The notes beneath the pieces are model-generated. The model saw only the letters and a program-made list of their open reading frames with translations, was not told where the DNA came from and did no database searches. From MAG-121220-bin8 sp964433845 (lineage in GTDB: Bacteria; Bacteroidota; Bacteroidia; Flavobacteriales; Flavobacteriaceae), in assembly GCA_964433845.1 (NCBI GenBank), contig CAYSTA010000015.1, forward strand, positions 1 through 33,971: 33,971 nt of DNA, read 5' to 3'. The translations under genes and the position numbers were made by a program. Position 1 is the first letter of the stretch. The number at the start of each line of letters is the position of its first letter. Positions 28,001-33,971 of the stretch are shown in pieces.

Positions 28001-29593
28001 TTCTCTTATTCCATCTAATGGTGGATTAGTTACTTGCGCAAAAAGTTGTTTAAAATAGTTAAATAGTAACTGGGGTTTAGTTGATAGTACTGCTAAAGGT
28101 GTATCTGTTCCCATTGATCCAATAACTTCCTTTCCTGATACGCACATTGGTAGAATGATCGTTTTTAAATCTTCTTCAGTATATCCAAAAATTCTAAGTC
28201 TTGTTTCAAAATCTAGTTTTTCTAATGGGGTTTTATTTCCAGTATAAGGAACTTTTATTAAGGGAAGAGTATTTTCTTTAATCCATTTTCTGTATGGATG
28301 TTTTGAAACAATTAGATTTTTAATTTCTTCATCTTCAATTATTCTACCTTCATTCATGTCTACAAGAAACATTTTTCCTGGTTCAAGTCTGCCATGTTTT
28401 TTAATGTTGTTAGGTTCAATTTTAACAACCCCGGTTTCAGATGACATGATTACATAACCATCTTTTGTTACACTATATCTAGAAGGTCTTAGTCCATTTC
28501 TATCTAGTAAAGCTCCAATATATTTTCCATCTGTAAAAGGAATAGAAGCTGGTCCGTCCCATGGTTCCATTATACAAGAGTTAAATTCATAAAAAGCTTT
28601 CTTTTCATCTGACATAGAGTGATGTTTTTCCCAAGCTTCAGGAACTAACATCATCATCACTTCAGGCAGAGATCGGCCTGTTGTTAAAAGTAATTCAACT
28701 ACCATATCCATTTGGGCTGAATCGGATTTTTCATTAAGAATAATTGGAAAAACTTTAAATAAATCTGAACTAATAAAATCAGATTTCATTAATTCTTCTC
28801 TAGCATTCATTCTAGTAACATTCCCTCTTCTTGTATTAATTTCTCCATTGTGACACATATATCTAAAAGGTTGAGCTAGATCCCAAGTTGGAAAAGTGTT
28901 GGTTGAATACCTTTGATGAACTAATGCTAATTTTGTAACTAAGTTAGGGTTAGATAGATCTAAATAAAATCGATCAATATCTTCAGGAATTAATAGTCCT
29001 TTATAAATTAATGTTCTATTATGAAGGCTTGGAAAATAGAAATATTGTTTTTGTGATAGGGCAGAGTTATAAATTTCATTTTCTGCAATTTTTCTTGCTA
29101 CAAATAATTTAGTATTAAACTCAGATTCAGATAATTTCTGCCCATTCTTTCCTATAAAAACTTGTTTGATATTTGGTTGAGTTTCTGCAGCAATTTTACC
29201 CACAACTTTTGAGTTTATAGGGACTTCTCTCCAGCCTATAATTGATAGATTTTGTTTTGATATTTCTTTTTCAAAAATATTAATACAGTATTTTGATTGA
29301 TTATTTTTTTTTGGCAGAAATAACATGCCTACAGCATATTCATATGGCTCAGGTAATTGAAATTTACATTCTTTTCTAAAAAAAATATCAGGAATTTCTA
29401 TTAATATTCCTGCGCCATCACCAGTCTTGCCATCAGAACTTACTGCTCCTCTATGTTCTAAACATGTAAGAATATTTAGAGCTTTATGAATTATATCATT
29501 TGTTTTTTCACCTTTTAAACTACATATGAATCCTGCTCCACAATTATCGTGTTCAAATTCAGGGGAATATAATCCTTGTTTTTTTGGAAGCAT
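25091..29593 (-). CDS. gltB: Glutamate synthase, large (alpha) subunit
   Basis: Main nitrogen-assimilation enzyme, 1500 aa. The N-terminal glutaminase domain begins after a 17-residue propeptide at Cys18 (HDNCGAGF), the expected nucleophile, with the HRGA motif shortly after. A central domain leads to the FMN-binding synthase domain (around 850-1250), with PGEGGQLPG and ISGYDGGTGASP. The [3Fe-4S] ligands are C1122, C1128 and C1133 (CIMMRACHLNTC). The C-terminal beta-helix domain has repeated Gly-rich turns (GNVALYGATSGEAYINGIAGERF). It forms an operon with gltD. No exact promoter box is seen; TACTTTTA lies about 25 nt upstream. Confidence 0.97.
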   Translation of the reverse strand: MLPKKQGLYSPEFEHDNCGAGFICSLKGEKTNDIIHKALNILTCLEHRGAVSSDGKTGDGAGILIEIPDIFFRKECKFQLPEPYEYAVGMLFLPKKNNQSKYCINIFEKEISKQNLSIIGWREVPINSKVVGKIAAETQPNIKQVFIGKNGQKLSESEFNTKLFVARKIAENEIYNSALSQKQYFYFPSLHNRTLIYKGLLIPEDIDRFYLDLSNPNLVTKLALVHQRYSTNTFPTWDLAQPFRYMCHNGEINTRRGNVTRMNAREELMKSDFISSDLFKVFPIILNEKSDSAQMDMVVELLLTTGRSLPEVMMMLVPEAWEKHHSMSDEKKAFYEFNSCIMEPWDGPASIPFTDGKYIGALLDRNGLRPSRYSVTKDGYVIMSSETGVVKIEPNNIKKHGRLEPGKMFLVDMNEGRIIEDEEIKNLIVSKHPYRKWIKENTLPLIKVPYTGNKTPLEKLDFETRLRIFGYTEEDLKTIILPMCVSGKEVIGSMGTDTPLAVLSTKPQLLFNYFKQLFAQVTNPPLDGIREEIVTDTSLGIGSDFNIYDIIPDHAKKLKIKNPIISNEDLDKIKFIKHNDFKATSINALYELNKGHNGIEEALDKMVIEVSKKVDHGYNIIIISDRGVNKKFGAIPILLACSNIHHQLMKLKKRSKFGIVIESSEPREPHHFSMLFGYGASAINPYLVNEIIEFHHKKGFFRNQNLKVSIENFNKAIAKGILKVMNKIGISTLHSYRGSQIFEALGLRKSFTEKYFSNTPTRIQGIGLYSLEKEHSKRHMKAFSQQNSFMSLEIGGNYRWRRNGEAHLLNPSTISKLQQSVREDKYDTYKVYSDLINKQNKQLMTIRGMFKFINYDPIPIDEVEPWTEIVKRFKTGAMSYGSISKEAHENLAIAMNRIGGKSNSGEGGEDPERFKKENNGICKNSSIKQVASGRFGVSSNYLTNAREIQIKMAQGAKPGEGGQLPGPKVNPMIAKVRNSTPYVGLISPPPHHDIYSIEDLSQLIFDLKNANRQARINVKLVSEVGVGTIASGVAKAKADVILISGYDGGTGASPLTSLRHAGLPWELGIAEAQQTLVMNNLRGRIVLECDGQLKTGRDVAIACLLGAEEFGFSTAPLVASGCIMMRACHLNTCPVGIATQDPELRKNFKGKPEHVINFMYFVAEELREIMANLGFRSINEMVGQSQKINMEDAIKNYKTKGIELSKILYKPNVPKSVSIKNITKQDHNLEKVMDFKILSEANLAIQKKVKTSLYYTIKNTDRSVGAILSNEISKLYGSKGLPNDTLKLNFKGSAGQSFGAFSTKGLTMKIDGNTNDYFGKGLSGAKIIVKKPKDSTFISHKNVITGNVALYGATSGEAYINGIAGERFCVRNSGATAVVEGVGDHGCEYMTGGIALILGNTGRNFAAGMSGGIAFIYKSEKFDKRNFNSEMIEFENLTNQDLDLIRKLIENHFSYTSSKLAENFLNNWEKESKNFIKIMPVEFKLALEKIAKEKISEIIN

Positions 29594-29793
29594 AAGTTTA
29601 ATTGGAATTTATAAAAGTAAAGAATATAAGTTCCCTTAAAAAACAATTTAACTTCAAATCTTTAATTAATAAAAAGTTGATAATTTTAAGCTTCTATTTT
29701 GTTTATTTGATAATTTTTATCATGTTTTTTATTGATTTAGTAATGGTAGATTCTATTTTTTTTTAATATGTTTACCATTCATTTTATTATTCA

Positions 29794-31122
29794 ATGGAAT
29801 TAGTAATTATTTCAGTTTTTGTGTTGGGTTATTTTTTAATAACAATTGAACACTCAATTAAGATTGATAAATTAATACCTGCTTTGGCAATGATGGCTGT
29901 TATGTGGGCAATAATTGCACTAAATCATTTACAATTATTTCATATTAATCTTGATTTGCTTCAGTTAGAGGAGGCTCATTTAGATGAGACTCTTCTTCAT
30001 CATTTAGGTAAAACAGCAGAGATATTGATTTTCTTACTAGGTGCAATGACTATAGTTGAGATAATAGATTTCTTTCGTGGTTTTTTAGGAATAAAGAGAT
30101 TAGTCAAAACAAGAAGTAAAGTTAAAATTTTGTGGATTTTTGGATTTTTGGCATTTATCCTTTCCGCAATAATTGACAATTTAACTGCGACAATAGTTCT
30201 AATTACTTTACTTCAAAAAATAGTTGAAGATAAAAACTTGAAATTGTGGTATTCAGGATTAATAATTATTGCAGCTAATGCTGGTGGTGCATGGTCTCCA
30301 ATTGGAGATATAACAACTACTATGTTATGGATTGCAGATAAAGTAACTGTTTTTGAGTTAATAAAGTATTTAATTATACCATCTCTAATATGTATGGTAG
30401 TTCCATTTTTTATTGCTTCTCGTTTTAAAATTTTCAAAGGGGAATTTGAAATGCCACAAAGAGTAAAAGATTTAGAAGAAAATAAATATGGAAATAAAAT
30501 CTTATTTATAGGATTAAGTTCTATAATTTTTGTTCCAATTTTTAAAATAGTTACTCATTTACCTCCTTACGTAGGTATGATGTTGTCTTTAGCATTTGTT
30601 GCTACCATAGCAGAGATATACAGTAATAAAAGATTTAGTTTGACAAAAGTGGATGAGGATCATGTGGAGGAATCAGATCATAGCCCTATTCATGCTTCAC
30701 TTACTAAAATTGAACTGCCTAGTATATTGTTTTTTCTAGGGATATTAATGGCAGTAGGAGCTTTAGAGTCCTTGGGTATTCTCTTCAATTTTGCTAATTG
30801 GATTAATGAAGTTATTCCAAATTCAGATCTTGTAATTGTTTTATTGGGACACTTATCCGCACTAATTGATAACGTTCCTCTAGTTGCTGCATCAATTGGG
30901 ATGTTCCCAAATCCTATTGATGATCCACTTTGGCATGGAATTGCATTTTCTGCTGGGACTGGGGGAAGTATGTTAATTATTGGGTCGGCTGCAGGAGTAG
31001 TTGCTATGGGTATGGAAAAAATTGATTTTTTCTGGTATTTAAAGAAAATTGCAATTTTAGCAATGATTGGTTTTTGGGCTGGTTATGGGACTTTTATGCT
31101 TCTTCGAGATTTTGTTTTATAA
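29794..31122 (+). CDS. nhaD: Na+/H+ antiporter NhaD
   Basis: Inner-membrane sodium/proton exchanger of 442 aa with about 12 hydrophobic segments, related to the ArsB/NhaD ion-transporter superfamily. Characteristic blocks are ILIFLLGAMTIVEIID, SAIIDNLTATIVL (an intramembrane Asp-Asn pair), NAGGAWSPIGDITTTMLW and, in the second half, LIDNVPLVAA and GGSMLIIGSAAGV. An acidic, His-containing loop (DEDHVEESDHSPIH) separates the two halves. NhaD is frequent in marine bacteria, where it extrudes Na+. folC starts 5 bp after the stop, so the genes are probably cotranscribed. Confidence 0.95.
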   Translation: MELVIISVFVLGYFLITIEHSIKIDKLIPALAMMAVMWAIIALNHLQLFHINLDLLQLEEAHLDETLLHHLGKTAEILIFLLGAMTIVEIIDFFRGFLGIKRLVKTRSKVKILWIFGFLAFILSAIIDNLTATIVLITLLQKIVEDKNLKLWYSGLIIIAANAGGAWSPIGDITTTMLWIADKVTVFELIKYLIIPSLICMVVPFFIASRFKIFKGEFEMPQRVKDLEENKYGNKILFIGLSSIIFVPIFKIVTHLPPYVGMMLSLAFVATIAEIYSNKRFSLTKVDEDHVEESDHSPIHASLTKIELPSILFFLGILMAVGALESLGILFNFANWINEVIPNSDLVIVLLGHLSALIDNVPLVAASIGMFPNPIDDPLWHGIAFSAGTGGSMLIIGSAAGVVAMGMEKIDFFWYLKKIAILAMIGFWAGYGTFMLLRDFVL

Positions 31123-31127
31123 AATAA

Positions 31128-31872
31128 ATGAATTATACAGAAACTGTTGATTGGCTTTATAATCAATTACCTGTTTATCAAAGAGATGGATTTATTAAAT
31201 ATAAACTTGATTTAGATTCAATTAAATCAGTTTGTAATTTTCTACAAAACCCACAAGATAATTTTAAATCAATTCATGTTGCTGGAACAAATGGAAAAGG
31301 TTCTACTAGCCATATGTTAGCATCTGTTTTTCATGAAGGAGGTTATAAAGTAGGACTATATACTTCTCCACATTTAATTGATTTTAGAGAAAGAATTAAG
31401 TTAAATGGAAAAAAAATTCCTGAATCTAATGTTGTAGATTTTATAAAAAAACATCAAGATTATTTTAAAAAAAATAAAATTTCTTTTTTTGAAATGACAG
31501 TTGCGATGGCTTTTTACTATTTTTCAAAATCAAAGGTAGATATAGCTATAATTGAAACTGGATTAGGAGGAAGGTTAGATGCTACTAATATTATAAATCC
31601 TATTATAAGTATTATAACAAATGTAGGTTTAGANNNNNNNNNNNNNNNNNNNNNNNNNNNNNNNNNNNNNNNNNNNNNNNNNNNNNNNNNNNNNNNNNNN
31701 NNNNNNNNNNNNNNNNNNNNNNNNNNNNNNNNNGAAGATAGGAATGAAAGGTAAATCTTTTTTAAATGTTAAAAGCGCATATCAATGTTGTTGTGATGAA
31801 TCAAGAAAAGAAGATCTAATTTTTATTGGAGGAAGTAATTTTATTATTTCGGACATAATTGAAGTTGTATAA
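31128..31872 (+). CDS. folC: Folylpolyglutamate/dihydrofolate synthase, split by an assembly gap
   Basis: Adds glutamate to folates and, in many bacteria, makes dihydrofolate from dihydropteroate. The left part (31128-31633) gives 168 aa with the P-loop HVAGTNGKGST, then YTSPHLIDFRERI, ETGLGGRLDATNI and ITNVGL. A run of 100 Ns follows. To the right, in a different frame relative to the Ns, the sequence reads IGMKGKSFLNVKSAY, then KEDLIFIGGSNFIISDII, the usual FolC C-terminus, with its stop at 31870-31872. The family is about 400-430 aa, so roughly 600 bp are missing. A naive translation across the Ns stops early at 31754 and is wrong. The real gene is probably intact. Confidence 0.9.
31634..31733. 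other. Assembly gap of 100 N inside folC
   Basis: The Ns replace the middle of folC. The left flank encodes the N-terminal third and the right flank only the last 45 or so codons, and the frames do not agree across 100 nt. The true gap is about 0.6 kb by comparison with family length. Confidence 0.92.
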
Positions 31873-31875
31873 AAG

Positions 31876-32952
31876 ATGAGAAAAATAACAACCTTTTTAT
31901 TATTATTTATAGCATTTTCTTGTTCTACTAATAATGAGATTAGAGGAATTTCATTGAAAGCACCTCTTTCTAAAAATATTGATAATTTTTTAAAATTTAC
32001 TTCTAATGTATTAGCTCCCGATGGTGTTAATACAATTATATTCAATATTGGATGGAACTATGAATTTAAATCATTTCCAGAACTAACTGGCCCTGATGCT
32101 CTTTCAGAATTTGATATTAAAAAAATAGTTAAACATTGTAAATCTTTGGGAATTGAAATTATTCCCAAAGTTAGTATGCTAGGTCACCAATCTACTCTAA
32201 TTAGAGACAATAAAGGAATAGCTGTAAAAACGAAAATGCATCCATTACTCGAAAATTATCCAGAATTTGACGAGAATCCTGAAATCAAATTACCAGAAAT
32301 ATATGAGTGGCCAAATAAAGATGGTTTATATACTAAAAGTTATTGTCCATTGCATCCAAAGGTTCATGATGTTGTATTACCAATCTTAGATGAATTAGTA
32401 AATGTTTTTGAAGCTAAGACACTTCACGCAGGAATGGATGAAGTTTTTTATATTGGAAATGATAATTGTATTAGATGCTCAGGTAAAAGTAAATCGGAGC
32501 TTTATGCTAATGAAGTAAATTTAATTTATTCATTTTTAAAAAAGAGAAACGTTGAACTTATGATTTGGGGAGATAGAATGATTGATGGAAAAGAAACTGG
32601 ATTAGGGATGTGGGAAGCTAGTGAAAATGATACTTATGACTCAATTGATTTAATAAATAAAGATGTTATAATAGCTGATTGGCACTACAGGAGAGCAACT
32701 AAAACACACGATTATTTTATTGAAAAAGGATTTAGAGTACTTACTTGTCCTCATAATAATAAAGAAGTTGCCAAAACTCAATATGATCAATACATAAATC
32801 ATAAAAGTGAAAACTATTTAGGAATGGTTCAAACAATATGGTTAACAAATCAAGAATTTATTGATTTTTATCAAGGAAAAATTAAAATAGAGTCAGGAAA
32901 AAAAGGATCATTAGAAACTTATAAAGAATTAGTTAGTCTATGGAAAAAATAA
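31876..32952 (+). CDS. GH20-like glycoside hydrolase lipoprotein
   Basis: Predicted envelope lipoprotein of 358 aa with lipobox AFSC (Cys16) and a TIM-barrel resembling family 20 beta-N-acetylhexosaminidases. The barrel strands include IRGISLKAP near the start, NTIIFNIGWNYEF, IEIIPKVSMLGHQS, then KTLHAGMDEVFYIG with the catalytic-type Asp188-Glu189 pair, VELMIWGDRM and IIADWHY. No N-terminal GH20b domain is present, which sets it apart from classic hexosaminidases. A CIRC pair shortly after the active site may hold a metal or a disulphide. It starts 3 bp after folC and its end overlaps the next gene by 13 bp. The substrate is probably an amino-sugar glycan, by inference. Confidence 0.83.
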   Translation: MRKITTFLLLFIAFSCSTNNEIRGISLKAPLSKNIDNFLKFTSNVLAPDGVNTIIFNIGWNYEFKSFPELTGPDALSEFDIKKIVKHCKSLGIEIIPKVSMLGHQSTLIRDNKGIAVKTKMHPLLENYPEFDENPEIKLPEIYEWPNKDGLYTKSYCPLHPKVHDVVLPILDELVNVFEAKTLHAGMDEVFYIGNDNCIRCSGKSKSELYANEVNLIYSFLKKRNVELMIWGDRMIDGKETGLGMWEASENDTYDSIDLINKDVIIADWHYRRATKTHDYFIEKGFRVLTCPHNNKEVAKTQYDQYINHKSENYLGMVQTIWLTNQEFIDFYQGKIKIESGKKGSLETYKELVSLWKK

Positions 32953-33203
32953 AAGGACTTGACAATAATTGGATAATTGAAGACAACAGTCTAAAAAGAA
33001 ATTTTGTTTTCAAAGATTTTGTTGAGACTTTTCATTTTATGGAAAAAGTTGCTAAACAAGCTGAAAAAATAAATCATCATCCTTCATGGTCTAATACATA
33101 TAATAAACTTCAGATTATACTATCAACACATGATATTGGAGGAATTAGTGAACTGGATTTTAAATTGGCAAAAAAAATTGATTCTATTTTTATAAATAAA
33201 TAA
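32940..33203 (+). CDS. Pterin-4a-carbinolamine dehydratase-like protein
   Basis: Small 87-aa protein of the PCD/DCoH family, which dehydrates 4a-hydroxytetrahydropterin to regenerate pterin cofactors. The signature is visible: EKINHHPSW (H46, H47), then YNKLQIILSTHDIGGISELDFKLA with H64. The start ATG lies within the last codons of the GH20-like gene (13-bp overlap in another frame), so translation is probably coupled. The close position to folC fits pterin/folate metabolism. No aromatic amino acid hydroxylase is in the window. Confidence 0.92.
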   Translation: MEKIKGLDNNWIIEDNSLKRNFVFKDFVETFHFMEKVAKQAEKINHHPSWSNTYNKLQIILSTHDIGGISELDFKLAKKIDSIFINK

Positions 33204-33252
33204 ATCCTATTTCAATTTGTATATTTATACATTAACAAAAAATATTTTAAAA

Positions 33253-33804
33253 ATGAAAAAAATCTTATTACTAATAATTACATGTGCTATGATTACATCT
33301 TGTAGTAATATCTCAAATGAATCAAAAAAGGAAGGTAAAAAATCTCAAGAAATTGGATCAGTCAAAACGGATGATGGACAAATAAATCCAATAATTGTTG
33401 GAAACCTAGATAATCAACAAATATGGTTAGACTACATTAAAGCGCATAATGAAAAGAATTTGGAAAAAATTGCTGAAATTAATGCTGATGATTGGATAGG
33501 GTACACAGCTGAGGGGAGTGTTGCAAAAGGAAGTGATACTCACATAGAAATTTTAGACAACTGGTTTAAAGCAGCCAATCCAAAATGGGAAGTAAAATGG
33601 ATGATTGCTAATGCTGCAAAAAATGAAGAAGGCGTAATCGAGCAGTGGTTAACAACAGGAAGTGATTATTCTGATACTGATGAAAATGGTGAAAAGATTT
33701 TTGAACACAATATTCATGATATTCAGTTTATAAATGGTAAAATAAAAGAAATTCGAGTTTATAAGAGGATCAAAGCTGAAGAAACTAAGGATTTTTCATA
33801 TTAA
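33253..33804 (+). CDS. NTF2-like (SnoaL-type) lipoprotein
   Basis: Predicted lipoprotein of 183 aa from the ATG at 33253, which begins MKKILLLII and leads to lipobox ITSC (Cys17). The frame is open to a TTG 12 codons upstream, but that would add a hydrophilic extension before the signal peptide. The mature part from about residue 50 has the layout of an NTF2-like cone fold: QQIWLDYIKAHNEKNLEKIAEI helix, then DDWIGYTAEG, a conserved-looking WFKAANPKW, and strands WMIANAAKNEEGVIEQWLTTGSDY. The function could be binding or an unknown enzyme; no catalytic pair can be identified with confidence. Two terminator-like hairpins follow. Confidence 0.78.
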   Translation: MKKILLLIITCAMITSCSNISNESKKEGKKSQEIGSVKTDDGQINPIIVGNLDNQQIWLDYIKAHNEKNLEKIAEINADDWIGYTAEGSVAKGSDTHIEILDNWFKAANPKWEVKWMIANAAKNEEGVIEQWLTTGSDYSDTDENGEKIFEHNIHDIQFINGKIKEIRVYKRIKAEETKDFSY

Positions 33805-33821
33805 AACAGAGTACTGTTTTG
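33803..33821 (+). terminator. Hairpin overlapping the stop of the NTF2-like gene
   Basis: 7-bp perfect stem AAAACAG (33803-33809) / CTGTTTT (33814-33820) with loop AGTA. It begins inside the stop codon and is the first of two tandem hairpins. Confidence 0.55.
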
Positions 33822-33827
33822 TATCAT

Positions 33828-33860
33828 AATCCCTCATTAATTTGGGGGATTTTACTTTTA
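33828..33860 (+). terminator. Intrinsic terminator before tRNA-Val
   Basis: Stem AATCCCTC (33828-33835) / GGGGGATT (33844-33851), 8 bp with one T-G wobble, followed by a T-rich tail. It ends the nhaD-to-NTF2 gene series. Confidence 0.8.
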
Positions 33861-33893
33861 TAAAAATTATAGAATTTAAACAGTAAAAGTTTT

Positions 33894-33901
33894 TATATTT
33901 G
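33894..33901 (+). promoter_or_regulatory. -7 box (TATATTTG) of tRNA-Val
   Basis: Exact TAnnTTTG match ending 15 nt before the tRNA 5' end. No clear -33 TTG. Confidence 0.55.
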
Positions 33902-33916
33902 TCGCTCAAATAATTA

Positions 33917-33971
33917 GGGCGCTTAGCTCAGTTGGTTCAGAGCACTTGGTTTACACCCAAGGGGTCGGGGG
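33917..33971 (+). tRNA. tRNA-Val (anticodon TAC), cut by the window end
   Basis: The first 55 nt of a cloverleaf: acceptor 5' strand GGGCGCT, D stem GCTC/GAGC, anticodon stem CTTGG/CCAAG with loop TTTACAC (anticodon TAC), a GGGTC variable loop and the 5' half of the T stem. The 3' part lies outside the window. A further tRNA cluster may follow. Confidence 0.93.

Noticed and set aside
31128..31754. folC called as a short gene ending in EDRNER
   Set aside because: The last codons are a wrong-frame reading after the Ns; the true FolC tail is in another frame and ends at 31872.
31782..32045. Minus-strand 87-aa ORF
   Set aside because: Antisense to the folC tail and the start of the GH20-like gene; no family resemblance.
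33217..33252. TTG start 12 codons upstream for the NTF2-like lipoprotein
   Set aside because: Would place a polar extension before a normal lipoprotein signal peptide; ATG at 33253 fits better.

Overview
The window reads as ordinary core chromosome of a marine member of the Flavobacteriia (Bacteroidota). This is inferred from gene content and signals, not from a database search. The DNA is strongly AT-rich. Start codons lack Shine-Dalgarno sequences. Several genes carry the Bacteroidota promoter box TAnnTTTG just upstream, two of them with a TTG exactly 19 bp further up. There are six predicted lipoproteins, a Bacteroidota-type putative porin, a Bacteroidota zinc metalloprotease, a LysRS with the C-terminal extension typical of the phylum, and an NhaD Na+/H+ antiporter that fits a saline habitat.

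Layout. 1-3.9 kb: a Gly-rich lipoprotein with two FN3-like modules, an adrenodoxin-type ferredoxin convergent with aconitase, and a DoxX-like membrane protein. 4.0-5.4 kb: a class C beta-lactamase-fold hydrolase and initiator tRNA-Met, both on the minus strand. 5.5-7.8 kb: the ribosome-assembly GTPases era and der. 7.8-9.1 kb: a translationally coupled M23 peptidase/MerR pair (minus). 9.2-13.2 kb: alaS, a DUF4136 lipoprotein (minus) and a GH73-LysM glucosaminidase. 13.2-17.6 kb: lysS followed by a large zinc metalloprotease (minus), interrupted by a 100-N gap. 17.7-18.6 kb: a 52-aa YqaE/Pmp3 gene with a TTG start, then lipB. 18.6-21.6 kb: rnhB and a 792-aa lipoprotein of unknown role (minus). 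21.6-23.6 kb: the porin. 23.6-29.6 kb: gltB-gltD for glutamate synthase (minus). 29.8-33.8 kb: nhaD, folC (broken by a second 100-N gap), a GH20-like lipoprotein, pterin carbinolamine dehydratase and an NTF2-like lipoprotein, in tight succession. The window ends inside tRNA-Val.

The genes are mostly independent housekeeping units: translation (alaS, lysS, two tRNAs, era, der), central carbon and nitrogen metabolism (aconitase, gltBD), cofactors (lipB, folC, pterin dehydratase), cell-wall remodelling (M23, GH73) and envelope transport (porin, NhaD). Genes are packed tightly. Six convergent pairs meet within 16 bp or overlap, and no gene-free stretch exceeds about 300 bp. The longest are 29594-29793 (200 bp, one doubtful 54-codon ORF) and 3844-4064 (221 bp, only a terminator hairpin seen).

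I found no mobile element, CRISPR array, prophage, defence system, secondary-metabolite cluster or other candidate for an undescribed system. The points worth checking are modest: two assembly gaps that hide real sequence, one short gene that is easily missed, a few conserved lipoproteins of unknown role, and the compact gene junctions.
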